Positions 1 to 7,062 of a stretch of DNA of 39,072 nt are shown here, in pieces; within the stretch, counting starts at the first letter, position 1; each line of letters begins with the position of its first letter. The notes under the pieces are model-generated. The model worked only from the letters and a program-made list of their open reading frames with translations, did not search any database and had not been told where the DNA came from. The DNA lies in NCBI GenBank assembly GCA_029239975.1, contig JARBTX010000035.1, positions 1-39,072 on the forward strand, in the 5' to 3' direction. This stretch comes from Anaerocolumna sp. (GTDB taxonomy: Bacteria; Bacillota; Clostridia; Lachnospirales; Lachnospiraceae). A program made the translations under genes and the position numbers.

Positions 1-585
1 TCTGCATCTGGTAAAACAACGGTTGCTAATCGAATTAAAGAAGAATATAAAGATAGCGTGGAATTATTAAGTCACGATTTTTATTACATTCCCCATGACG
101 AATTACCAATCGAAGAAAGAGCAAAAGTAAATTATGATCATCCAAATGCTTTTGACACAGAGCGCATAATTAATGATATAAAAAAACTGAAACAATGTAT
201 TGCAATAGATAGACCAGTTTATTCCTATAAAGAACATACAAGACTTTCTGAAACTGTAAAAGTAAATCCAGCTAAGGTTATAATTGTAGAAGGATTTATG
301 ATATATGAAAATGCTGAGTTAAGAGATTTAATGGATATCAAAGTTTTTGTTGATACAGATGCAGATGAAAGACTAATTAGAAGAATTGTAAGAGATGTAA
401 ATGAACGTGGTAGAAGTCTTGAATCAGTAATTGAACAATATACGAATACAGTAAAACCAATGCATGAACTTTTTGTTGAACCATATAAAAAGTATTCTGA
501 TGTTATCATACCAAGAGGTGGATTAAATGATGTAGCAATTGATATGCTAATCCACAGAATAAAAGCAATTTTAGAAGAAGACTAG
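1..585 (+). CDS. Uridine kinase-like P-loop kinase (5' end missing)
   Basis: The reading frame is open from base 1, so the gene starts upstream of the window. The first residues read SASGKTT, the end of a Walker A loop, followed about 20 residues later by SHDFYY, as in uridine kinase / phosphoribulokinase-type enzymes, which phosphorylate uridine and cytidine with ATP or GTP. Further support comes from NYDHPNAFD, the RPVYSYKEHTR segment and VEGFMIYE, all in the order seen in Udk. The C-terminus (FVEPYKKYSDVIIPRGG) is also Udk-like. A GTG at 58 could be mistaken for the start, but it would delete the ATP-binding loop. Cytosolic pyrimidine salvage is the likely role. A related P-loop nucleoside kinase cannot be excluded without the missing N-terminus. 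Confidence 0.85.
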   Translation, partial: SASGKTTVANRIKEEYKDSVELLSHDFYYIPHDELPIEERAKVNYDHPNAFDTERIINDIKKLKQCIAIDRPVYSYKEHTRLSETVKVNPAKVIIVEGFMIYENAELRDLMDIKVFVDTDADERLIRRIVRDVNERGRSLESVIEQYTNTVKPMHELFVEPYKKYSDVIIPRGGLNDVAIDMLIHRIKAILEED

Positions 586-598
586 AATTTATTAAGAT

Positions 599-645
599 AA
601 TACCTCTATATGTTAGTATAACAATTAACATATAGAGGTATTTTT
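599..645 (+). terminator. Intrinsic terminator after the uridine kinase gene
   Basis: A perfect 17-bp inverted repeat (599-615 with 626-642) with a 10-nt loop ends in a run of T on the plus strand. It lies 13 bases after the kinase stop codon. It may also stop leftward transcription from the ABC exporter genes, though the T-run in that direction is poorer. Confidence 0.9.
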
Positions 646-696
646 ATGTGTATAGTTAAAAACGAATAAACCTAAATTACTACGTATTTTATCAAG

Positions 697-1491
697 TTAT
701 ATACTTAAATCCCGTCTATTATAAAAGAAATAAGTTGATACGGTAAAGATAGCCGTAAGTAATATTGTTAGAGCTATTACAATAATACTTAACTTATTTT
801 CATTAATAATATCAACAAGGCTAAAATATTTAAAAGGTGAAAGTATATTTAGTACATTAACTTTATCTGTTAAATCAGTAATCTTTGAAATAATATAAGC
901 ACCAAGTATGATACCTGTTGCCATGGATCCAGATGCTTTAGATCTTCTCATGAATGCTGCGAGTAAAGCTCCCACAGATAAAAAGATTAGTTGAATCATA
1001 AACATAGTAACATGCATCATAATAACTCCTTTTATAACAGATTCACCGGTGTTATAATAAGCAATCATCATAATTGAAGATATAAAAGATACTAGGTTTA
1101 TGATAAGTATATTAATTAAGGCTACAAGAAGCTTAGCAGTTATGATTGTCGTTCTTGAAACTGGTTTTGCAATTAAAAACTCCGTAGTTTTATCACGTTC
1201 TTCTTTTGCAATCATACTATTACCTAATAAAACTGCATGGATACTAACAGTTAATTGGACATAAGTAAACAAAAACGCATAAAATCCACTCATTTTTGTT
1301 ATATCAAACGTTCCAAAGCCAAATATTGCTTTAATAGAATAAGGCATATTATTAAAAATATCGCCACTAGCTCCGCCAGAAGTGTAGGCCGAATACTTAC
1401 CCATTCCACTAAGAACTAACAAAAACATACATATACTCCATATAATTAATGCTTTTCGATTAGCCTTAAGTTCTCTAATAAAAATATTCAT
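697..1491 (-). CDS. ABC-2 type exporter permease
   Basis: Integral membrane subunit of an ABC exporter. About six hydrophobic segments are visible, starting with ALIIWSICMFLLVLSG near the N-terminus. The segment AKEERDKTTEFLIAKPVSRTTIITAKL is the conserved cytoplasmic coupling stretch of ABC-2 permeases. The start is taken at ATG 1491 (MNIFIREL) because AGAGGA lies about 8 bases upstream and the protein then aligns with its neighbour; a longer frame to 1584 has no comparable ribosome site. It is the last gene of the leftward set ATPase-permease-permease, 114 bases after the first permease. It probably pairs with that permease as a heterodimer. The substrate cannot be read from the sequence. 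Confidence 0.85.
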   Translation of the reverse strand: MNIFIRELKANRKALIIWSICMFLLVLSGMGKYSAYTSGGASGDIFNNMPYSIKAIFGFGTFDITKMSGFYAFLFTYVQLTVSIHAVLLGNSMIAKEERDKTTEFLIAKPVSRTTIITAKLLVALINILIINLVSFISSIMMIAYYNTGESVIKGVIMMHVTMFMIQLIFLSVGALLAAFMRRSKASGSMATGIILGAYIISKITDLTDKVNVLNILSPFKYFSLVDIINENKLSIIVIALTILLTAIFTVSTYFFYNRRDLSI

Positions 1492-1605
1492 TCTTTTCCT
1501 CTTTTCTACGCTGCCATTTAAGAATCTAAAGTTTGTAGTGCAGCGCAAACACAAACTATCAAAGTAAAAATATAAAACTATCATGCTATCTCTTATTTGA
1601 GTTTA

Positions 1606-2409
1606 TTAGCTTACTGCATGGATATCCTTTTTATTATATAAAATAAAGGTAGCAATGATGGAAGTCAAAACAATCACAGCGCTAAGGATTAAATATGGCA
1701 ACTCATAATTCTTATTAGTTATAATATAAGTAATGTCAAAGTACTTAAATGGTGATAGAACTCGTTTTACAACATCATCATTTGCAGTTGCTAAAAATGC
1801 TCCGATAAAATAAAACCCAAATACAATACCAAGTGAAATTGGGATAATTGTTTTAATTTTTTGAAAAAAGACCGAAACAATCATACCAATTGTTAAGAAA
1901 ATTATTTGAATAAAAAATAAGGTTAAGTTAATCATAGTGAAAACTTTTAAATCAAAATTTTCAATTTTAACTAAGTTGGCAATGATTGGTGTTAGAACAC
2001 AAAAAGCTATGTTAGTTTCAAGGATTGTTGTAATCGCAGATGATAACTTAGCTGTTACAATGGCAGAGCGAGATACAGGTTTTACTAATAAAAAATCTGC
2101 TGTTCTTTCTCTAGATTCCTTTGACAATATGGAAAGACCAAGGTTCATCGCTTGAATAGCACCCGCTAGGGTAATAAAGCTAAATATCATTGAGTAAAAT
2201 CCTAAAAGGGATGTTATGGTATCAATATTAATTCCAAGCATAGCTCGTATGGTAGGAGGATAATTACTAATTAAATCTTTAAATGCATTAGCATCACTTG
2301 CAACTCCAGGATACATAACTAGATAAATTGTGGCTAAAGCAATCATGACCAGTGTCCATGTAATTGCAGATTTTATTTGGGATTTTAGTTCATAGAGATA
2401 CATATTCAT
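1606..2409 (-). CDS. ABC-2 type exporter permease
   Basis: A 267-residue membrane protein that resembles the downstream permease in length, hydrophobic profile and the coupling segment SKESRERTADFLLVKPVSRSAIVTAKL. The shared pattern (E-R-x-x-T-x-[ED]-F-L-x-x-K-P-V-S-R) suggests the two genes arose by duplication. AAAGGAGGA lies 7 bases before the ATG. Only 3 bases separate it from the stop of the ATPase gene, so translation is likely coupled. Function is inferred as one half of the membrane channel of an ABC exporter controlled with the neighbouring TetR regulator. Confidence 0.85.
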   Translation of the reverse strand: MNMYLYELKSQIKSAITWTLVMIALATIYLVMYPGVASDANAFKDLISNYPPTIRAMLGINIDTITSLLGFYSMIFSFITLAGAIQAMNLGLSILSKESRERTADFLLVKPVSRSAIVTAKLSSAITTILETNIAFCVLTPIIANLVKIENFDLKVFTMINLTLFFIQIIFLTIGMIVSVFFQKIKTIIPISLGIVFGFYFIGAFLATANDDVVKRVLSPFKYFDITYIITNKNYELPYLILSAVIVLTSIIATFILYNKKDIHAVS

Positions 2410-2412
2410 AAA

Positions 2413-3294
2413 CTAATCCTCCTTTGAATAGTAATGCATAAATATTTCTTCTAAATCTGGTTCTTCAATTAAGATATTTCTTAAATCAAGTTCTGTAATC
2501 TTTTTCATAATTGCATTGATATTACCTTCATATATAAAATTAGCAGAATTATTTTTAACTATTATATTTTTAACACCATTTATTAAAAAGTTTTCTTTAT
2601 CTATTGGAGATTTTGCTTCTATACTGATTTTTTTATAACTATTTTCTTGAAGGGTGCTCATTTTTTCTTGTTTGATTATTTTACCTTCTTTGATAAAGGC
2701 GACACGACTACACATTTTTTGTACTTCACTAAGTATATGAGAAGAAAAGAATACTGTGGCTCCTTTTTTGTTTTCTTGTGATATTAGTTCAAAAAACTTT
2801 TGCTGCATTAAGGGATCCAGACCACTTGTTGGCTCATCAAGGATAATTAATTTAGGTTCATGAAGTAAACCTTGAACGATTCCAACTTTCTTTTTATTAC
2901 CAAAGGATAGATCATCAATTTTCTTTTTTAAATCCAAATCCATAACTTCTGCAAGTTCATTGATTCGTTTTCCACAATCTTTTTTATAGAAACTAGCTGA
3001 ATATTTTAATAAATCAATTACTCTCATATTATCATAATAAAATACTTCACTTGGTAGGTAACCAAGCTCTTTTCTAACTTCAGGATGTTCTATACAACTT
3101 TTACCAAAGATTGTTGCACTTCCATTGGTAGGGTAAATTAAGCCTAGAAGAGTACGTATAGTAGTAGATTTGCCAGCCCCATTTGGTCCGATAAAACCAA
3201 AGACTTCACCTTGCTCCACATTTAAATTAACATCAATAACACCTCTTGAATTTTTATAACTTTTTGTTAGATTTTTTATTTCTATTACATTCAT
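2413..3294 (-). CDS. ABC exporter ATP-binding subunit
   Basis: Nucleotide-binding subunit of the ABC-2 exporter. Visible motifs in order: Walker A GPNGAGKST near residue 37, a signature loop that reads LSFGNKKK (degenerate relative to LSGGQ, common in this exporter class), Walker B LIILDEPTSGLDP, and the H-loop SSHIL. After the ATPase core there is a C-terminal extension of about 80 residues, typical of drug or bacteriocin-resistance exporters. The start is placed at ATG 3294 (MNVIEIKNL) because GGAGGA sits about 8 bases upstream; the upstream ATG at 3309 overlaps that ribosome site. First gene of the exporter set, 132 bases downstream of the tetR gene. Confidence 0.92.
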   Translation of the reverse strand: MNVIEIKNLTKSYKNSRGVIDVNLNVEQGEVFGFIGPNGAGKSTTIRTLLGLIYPTNGSATIFGKSCIEHPEVRKELGYLPSEVFYYDNMRVIDLLKYSASFYKKDCGKRINELAEVMDLDLKKKIDDLSFGNKKKVGIVQGLLHEPKLIILDEPTSGLDPLMQQKFFELISQENKKGATVFFSSHILSEVQKMCSRVAFIKEGKIIKQEKMSTLQENSYKKISIEAKSPIDKENFLINGVKNIIVKNNSANFIYEGNINAIMKKITELDLRNILIEEPDLEEIFMHYYSKED

Positions 3295-3326
3295 AGAATG
3301 TTCCTCCATATTCTGAGATGAATTAT

Positions 3327-3417
3327 TATAACAATGTATTGATAATTTTCACATAACTAGTTTGATTTTAAATTAAGCTAAATTGAGTTTTTACTTTAAG
3401 TTTAATATATTGTTATA
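3327..3417. repeat. Inverted repeat between tetR and the ABC genes
   Basis: Two 16-base arms (3327-3342 and 3402-3417) are complementary at 14 of 16 positions and enclose about 60 AT-rich bases. On the minus strand this could be a weak hairpin separating tetR from the exporter genes in the transcript, or a site for RNA processing. It has no T-run, so it is not called a terminator. No convincing separate promoter for the ABC genes was found here. Confidence 0.4.
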
Positions 3418-3426
3418 GTGTTTTGT

Positions 3427-4050
3427 TTAAGAATGGGCTAAGTATTCTTCCTTATATAAGTTGTTTTTTAGTAAATGCAGGCATTCATAAAAATCATTGC
3501 TAATTCGTTCAAGATCCATGCCAGCTTTATCGATAGAGGTATTCATAAAACCTTCTGTTAACCATATGAGCATTTTCATAACTAGTTTTAAATCAATTCC
3601 ATCTTTAAATTTTGAAGTATCCATGCCATGGAATGCTATCTTACTGCGAAAATTTTCTCCGCTATCAAAAATTTCTTTAAGTTCCCTTATAACTTCTTCA
3701 TTTGTTTCTAAGTATATACTGTGTAAGAATTTTAGAATCGCTGGATGTTTCTTCATCACTGTTAATTCAATATCAGAAGCTAGAATAATTCTATCAAAGA
3801 AATCTGTTATACTATGATCAAATTTATCATCGACTTCATTAGTTAATAAGTTACTGCACATATTAACTAAGTAAAGATATAAATCTTTTTTTGTACCAAA
3901 ATAGTGAAATATCATAGCTTTTGATATTCCAGCTACATTTGCTATTTCATTGATGGATGCTTTCTTATAACCATTGGTTCCAAAAGTAACAAGAGCAGCA
4001 TCTATTATAGAATTTTGTTTTTCTTTTGATAGGTTTAAAAATTTTTCCAT
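3427..4050 (-). CDS. TetR family transcriptional regulator
   Basis: A 207-residue regulator. The N-terminal TetR helix-turn-helix is clear: IIDAALVTFGTNGYKKASI, then EIANVAGISKAMIFHYFGTK and KDLYLYL, residues about 14-63. The rest is a helical ligand-binding/dimerisation domain that I cannot assign to a ligand. A strong AAAGGAGGTGA lies 8 bases before the ATG. The gene is transcribed in the same direction as the ABC exporter downstream, and its own promoter is embedded between two palindromes, so it probably represses itself and the exporter. A role as a drug- or lipid-responsive repressor is inference from context. Confidence 0.92.
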   Translation of the reverse strand: MEKFLNLSKEKQNSIIDAALVTFGTNGYKKASINEIANVAGISKAMIFHYFGTKKDLYLYLVNMCSNLLTNEVDDKFDHSITDFFDRIILASDIELTVMKKHPAILKFLHSIYLETNEEVIRELKEIFDSGENFRSKIAFHGMDTSKFKDGIDLKLVMKMLIWLTEGFMNTSIDKAGMDLERISNDFYECLHLLKNNLYKEEYLAHS

Positions 4051-4085
4051 TTAATCCGTCACCTCCTTTTGGGTATAATTCCGTC

Positions 4086-4136
4086 GACCGAATCGGTTTA
4101 TGTATATAGTATATCACCATAAACCGATTCGGTCAA
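4086..4136 (-). promoter_or_regulatory. tetR promoter with twin TetR operators
   Basis: On the minus strand TTGACC (4131-4136) and TATACT (4108-4113) are separated by exactly 17 bases. Two 17-base arms, 4086-4102 and 4118-4134, are perfect inverted copies of each other. Each contains an 11-base near-palindrome ACCGAWTCGGT. One copy overlaps the -35 box and the other lies just downstream of the -10 box, so a bound repressor would block the promoter from both sides. Binding by the adjacent TetR protein is inferred. Confidence 0.88.
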
Positions 4137-4140
4137 TGAT

Positions 4141-4196
4141 GAAAAAAATTGGGACTGTTGCAAAATAGAATATTTACTATTTTGCAACAGTCCCAA
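4141..4196 (-). terminator. Intrinsic terminator for the small leftward gene
   Basis: A perfect 20-bp inverted repeat (4149-4168 with 4177-4196) with an 8-nt loop is followed on the minus strand by a run of eight T (4141-4148 region). It lies just downstream of the 51-codon gene and just upstream of the tetR promoter, insulating the two. Confidence 0.92.
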
Positions 4197-4225
4197 GGTA
4201 TTCATACATTAATATTTGTTATAAC

Positions 4226-4381
4226 TTACTTCTGTGATCTGCTCTTTTCGTGCTTTCCTTCGTGTACTCCAATAACTTTTCCATTAATCATACCAACATC
4301 AGCATTATCCTTTGGTTCCATTCTTCGTAACTCAGGATTACTTTTTTCTCTGTCTTTCATTCTGTTTTTATTATTATCCAT
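4226..4381 (-). CDS. Small hydrophilic protein of unknown function
   Basis: A 51-residue, highly charged protein rich in Lys, Arg, Asn and Glu, with no hydrophobic segment and no cysteine. The start at ATG 4381 (MDNNKNRMKD) is preceded by GAGG at a normal distance; the longer frame reaching 4444 begins with an unrelated hydrophobic stretch and lacks a ribosome site. A strong terminator follows the gene, which supports it being real. I do not recognise the family. The second half (NADVGMINGKVIGVHEGKHEKSR) looks folded rather than random. Confidence 0.65.
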   Translation of the reverse strand: MDNNKNRMKDREKSNPELRRMEPKDNADVGMINGKVIGVHEGKHEKSRSQK

Positions 4382-4539
4382 ATTAAACCTCACTTTATAA
4401 AAGTAGTTACAATACATAGTATCTACGAAAAAATTATGAATCATACTTTGTATATTTTATGAGTATATAATAGGTTCAGTTTAAGACAAATAGAAGAAAT
4501 ATGATATTATTTTGTAATAAAAATATAATATTTTTTACG

Positions 4540-4568
4540 TTGGCAGAAGATAAAAAGTGTTGTATAAT
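4540..4568 (+). promoter_or_regulatory. SigA-type promoter of the chemoreceptor gene
   Basis: TTGGCA (4540-4545) and a perfect TATAAT (4563-4568) are separated by 17 bases. Transcription should start near 4575, giving a leader of about 60 bases before the ATG at 4634. No flagellar-sigma (TAAA / CCGATAA) pattern was seen, so this receptor appears to be under the housekeeping sigma factor. Confidence 0.8.
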
Positions 4569-4633
4569 GTCGAATAAATAGGGATTTGAAGAAAATGAGT
4601 TTTAACACTTATAACTTAAAGGGGAGTAACAAG

Positions 4634-6355
4634 ATGAACAAAAAATTTAAAATATCACTAATGCACAAAATTAGTATTTTTAGTTTGTTATTAGTATTAA
4701 TTACTGCATTTACCATGCAGTTTTTTGCTTTTCAAACAGCACAGAAAGCCATAAAAGTAACGATAGGAGAAAATGCTCTTAATATAACTAGGTCAGTTGT
4801 AAATACCATAGATATTGAACAGTTTAATGCTTTACAAACCACAGATGATATGAATTCGGATTATTATATACAGTTACGAAATAATCTTAATACGTTACGA
4901 GAAGCTATGGGATTGAAGTATCTGTATACCATGAGAAAATCTACCAATGGAGATTATATATATGTAGTGGATGGTACACCAATTGATGATACAGAAAGTT
5001 CATTAATAGGAAATGTGGATAATGAAATCTCTGAGGATATGAAATTAAGTTTTGAAGGGATTGAAGGATATGAATTATCACACTCAGATGATTGGGGTGA
5101 TTTGATATCCGCATTTATTCCAATTAGAAATGCATCTGGTGAAACGGTTGGAATGTTAGGAGCAGATTTTTCAGCCAAAACTATGGTTGAACAATTAAAT
5201 CATGCACAAACGAATATGTTAATTACAGCTGGTGTAATAGCTTTATTTGGCGTAATTTTGGCTATTATCTTTTCTGTATTAATCATAAGAGCCTTAAAGG
5301 AATTACAAAATAAGATTAAACTAGCCAGACTTGGTGATTTAACAATAAAAATAGATCATAAAAGTAATGATGAAGTGGGAAATATATCAGAAGATTTCCA
5401 AGATATGATAACTAATATGGCTAAGATTATTGATAATATTCGTGTGAATACAAAAAATACCTTCCAATATGTTTCACAGTTAAATACTAGTATTTATGAT
5501 ACAACAAAAGCAACCGAAGAGATAACAGAACAAGTAAGTGAAATCGCAAATGGGGCTAATATTCAAGTTGATCGAGTAAACGATGTATCTGCATCAATGG
5601 AGAAAGTATTTGAAGAAATTCAGACAATTAATGAGAATGTTGATTTGGTTGTCACAGACTCTAATGAAGCCATGGAAGACACCAAAGTGGCAAAATCAAA
5701 ATTAAAAGATTCCATGGACCAAATTAACTTAGTGAATAACACGGTTGAATCAACGGCTGAAATAATGAGACAATTAGACAATAGGTTTCAAGAAATACTT
5801 AAATTTAGCGAGAGTATATCATCCATTGCTAGTAAAACAAATCTTTTATCATTAAACGCTTCTATTGAGGCTATGTCTGCAGGGGAAGCTGGAAAAGGAT
5901 TTGCAGTTGTGGCCGGTGAAATCAAAAAGTTAGCAATTCAGTCTAGTGAAGCTAGTAAACAGATTAATACATTAATAAATTCAATGCAAAGTGAAATAAC
6001 AAATTCAGGACTGGCAATTCAAAAAGGCGTAGTTCAGGTCCGAGAAGGAATGAATGAAATTACTGATGTAGATAAATTTTTAGAAAAATTATATCATAGC
6101 AATCAAAAAGTAGATGATAGAGTTAAGTTAGTTGCAAAAGCCATCAATCATATTGAAAATGATAGCAAAAGCGCATTGGCTACTACCATGCAGTTAGCAG
6201 TTATTTCGAAAGAATCAAATGCAAAGACACAACAAAGTGCTGCAGCAGCAGAAGAACAATTGGCTATTATGGAAGATATAAAGAATAATATTAACAGTGT
6301 AAAAGATATTGTAGAAAGTCTGGATTTAGCAGTAAATAAATTTAAAATAGATTAA
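4634..6355 (+). CDS. Methyl-accepting chemotaxis protein
   Basis: A 573-residue transmembrane chemoreceptor. In order: a short cytoplasmic start, TM1 ([19 protein letters not shown]), an extracellular sensor of about 165 residues, TM2 ([19 protein letters not shown]), a HAMP linker, and the coiled-coil signalling domain. The hairpin tip is visible as [20 protein letters not shown] followed by [12 protein letters not shown]. It varies slightly from the usual EAARAGE (EAMSAGE here), but the tip that contacts CheA and CheW is intact. The start is ATG 4634, with GGGGAG 7 bases upstream; earlier TTG 4586 and ATG 4595 in the same frame lack a ribosome site. No che genes lie nearby, so it is an orphan receptor. 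The sensor looks Cache-like, ligand unknown. Confidence 0.93.
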   Translation: MNKKFKISLMHKISIFSLLLVLITAFTMQFFAFQTAQKAIKVTIGENALNITRSVVNTIDIEQFNALQTTDDMNSDYYIQLRNNLNTLREAMGLKYLYTMRKSTNGDYIYVVDGTPIDDTESSLIGNVDNEISEDMKLSFEGIEGYELSHSDDWGDLISAFIPIRNASGETVGMLGADFSAKTMVEQLNHAQTNMLITAGVIALFGVILAIIFSVLIIRALKELQNKIKLARLGDLTIKIDHKSNDEVGNISEDFQDMITNMAKIIDNIRVNTKNTFQYVSQLNTSIYDTTKATEEITEQVSEIANGANIQVDRVNDVSASMEKVFEEIQTINENVDLVVTDSNEAMEDTKVAKSKLKDSMDQINLVNNTVESTAEIMRQLDNRFQEILKFSESISSIASKTNLLSLNASIEAMSAGEAGKGFAVVAGEIKKLAIQSSEASKQINTLINSMQSEITNSGLAIQKGVVQVREGMNEITDVDKFLEKLYHSNQKVDDRVKLVAKAINHIENDSKSALATTMQLAVISKESNAKTQQSAAAAEEQLAIMEDIKNNINSVKDIVESLDLAVNKFKID

Positions 6356-6505
6356 AATAAGTAGATTAAATAATTAGATTAAAATAAAGTAGATAAAAAT
6401 TATAAGATTACAAATTAAGATCATTTAAATAAAAAAGAATTAATTAAGTAATAAAATGTTTAATTTGGATTAAATTAAAAGATATAGAATAAATAAGATT
6501 AATAT
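6356..6505. other. AT-only spacer after the chemoreceptor gene
   Basis: About 150 bases of almost pure A and T with loosely repeated AGATTAAA / AAGTAGAT words. No open frame or RNA structure apart from the terminator that follows. It appears to be low-complexity spacer. Confidence 0.5.
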
Positions 6506-6555
6506 AAAAACTGGTTATTGCTATGAAATATATTCTATAGCAATAACCAGTTTTA
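6506..6555. terminator. Bidirectional intrinsic terminator
   Basis: A perfect 18-bp stem (6507-6524 with 6537-6554) with a 12-nt loop, flanked by T on the plus strand and by A (T on the minus strand) on the other side. It serves the converging chemoreceptor and marR genes. Confidence 0.92.
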
Positions 6556-6558
6556 ATT

Positions 6559-7059
6559 TTACACATGAATTGATTTTACATTTTTATTCTGTACTTTGTT
6601 TTTTTCATTTAAAAGTGTCTCATATATTCCAGATATTTTTTCAAGTAGCTGAACAAACTTTTTCGTTTCTTCCATGCCTAAATCAATAGCTAATTTATCT
6701 GATAATAGATAGATATTGGTATTGGCTTTTTGATATGCATTTAATCCACTTGCAGTTAGTTCAATTGCAGAAGATCTTTTATCTACAGCAGATATATACC
6801 TTTTAATGAATTCTTTTTTTTCTAATGCATTAAGAAGTTTTGTTACAGCTGGTCTTGAAATGCCAAGTAGTTCGGATATATCAGCAGCTTTTACAGTAGG
6901 ATCCATGGTCACATCATTACGTAAGATACTTTGTTCTCTTAGATAAAGCAAAACATAATATTCAGCTCTTGTTAATTCAGTATCTAATAGTAAGTTGTGA
7001 ATGTTCTTTCTTATTTTTACGTAAGAAAATAATAATTGGCGCGTTCTTTCGCTTAACAT
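6559..7059 (-). CDS. MarR family transcriptional regulator
   Basis: A 166-residue winged-helix regulator. The recognition region reads AADISELLGISRPAVTKLLNALEKK followed by the wing around YISAVDKRSS, as in MarR proteins, and helices on both sides form the dimer interface. It lies 3 bases after the stop codon of the P-type ATPase gene and has only a weak ribosome site (AGAG), so its translation is probably coupled to that gene. A likely job is feedback control of the ATPase promoter. The inducer is unknown. A 10-bp palindrome ATTGTACAAT at 9845-9854, in the ATPase promoter, is a candidate operator. Confidence 0.85.
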   Translation of the reverse strand: MLSERTRQLLFSYVKIRKNIHNLLLDTELTRAEYYVLLYLREQSILRNDVTMDPTVKAADISELLGISRPAVTKLLNALEKKEFIKRYISAVDKRSSAIELTASGLNAYQKANTNIYLLSDKLAIDLGMEETKKFVQLLEKISGIYETLLNEKNKVQNKNVKSIHV

Positions 7060-7062
7060 GTT

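Noticed and set aside
225..509. Antisense open frames inside large genes (for example within the kinase, Ca-ATPase, CopA and recombinase genes)
   Set aside because: They mirror the codon structure of strongly supported genes on the other strand and lack ribosome sites.
4540..4568. Sigma-54 or flagellar-sigma promoter for the chemoreceptor
   Set aside because: TTGGCA-17-TATAAT is an almost perfect housekeeping promoter; the -24/-12 GG/GC spacing and CCGATAA motifs are missing.
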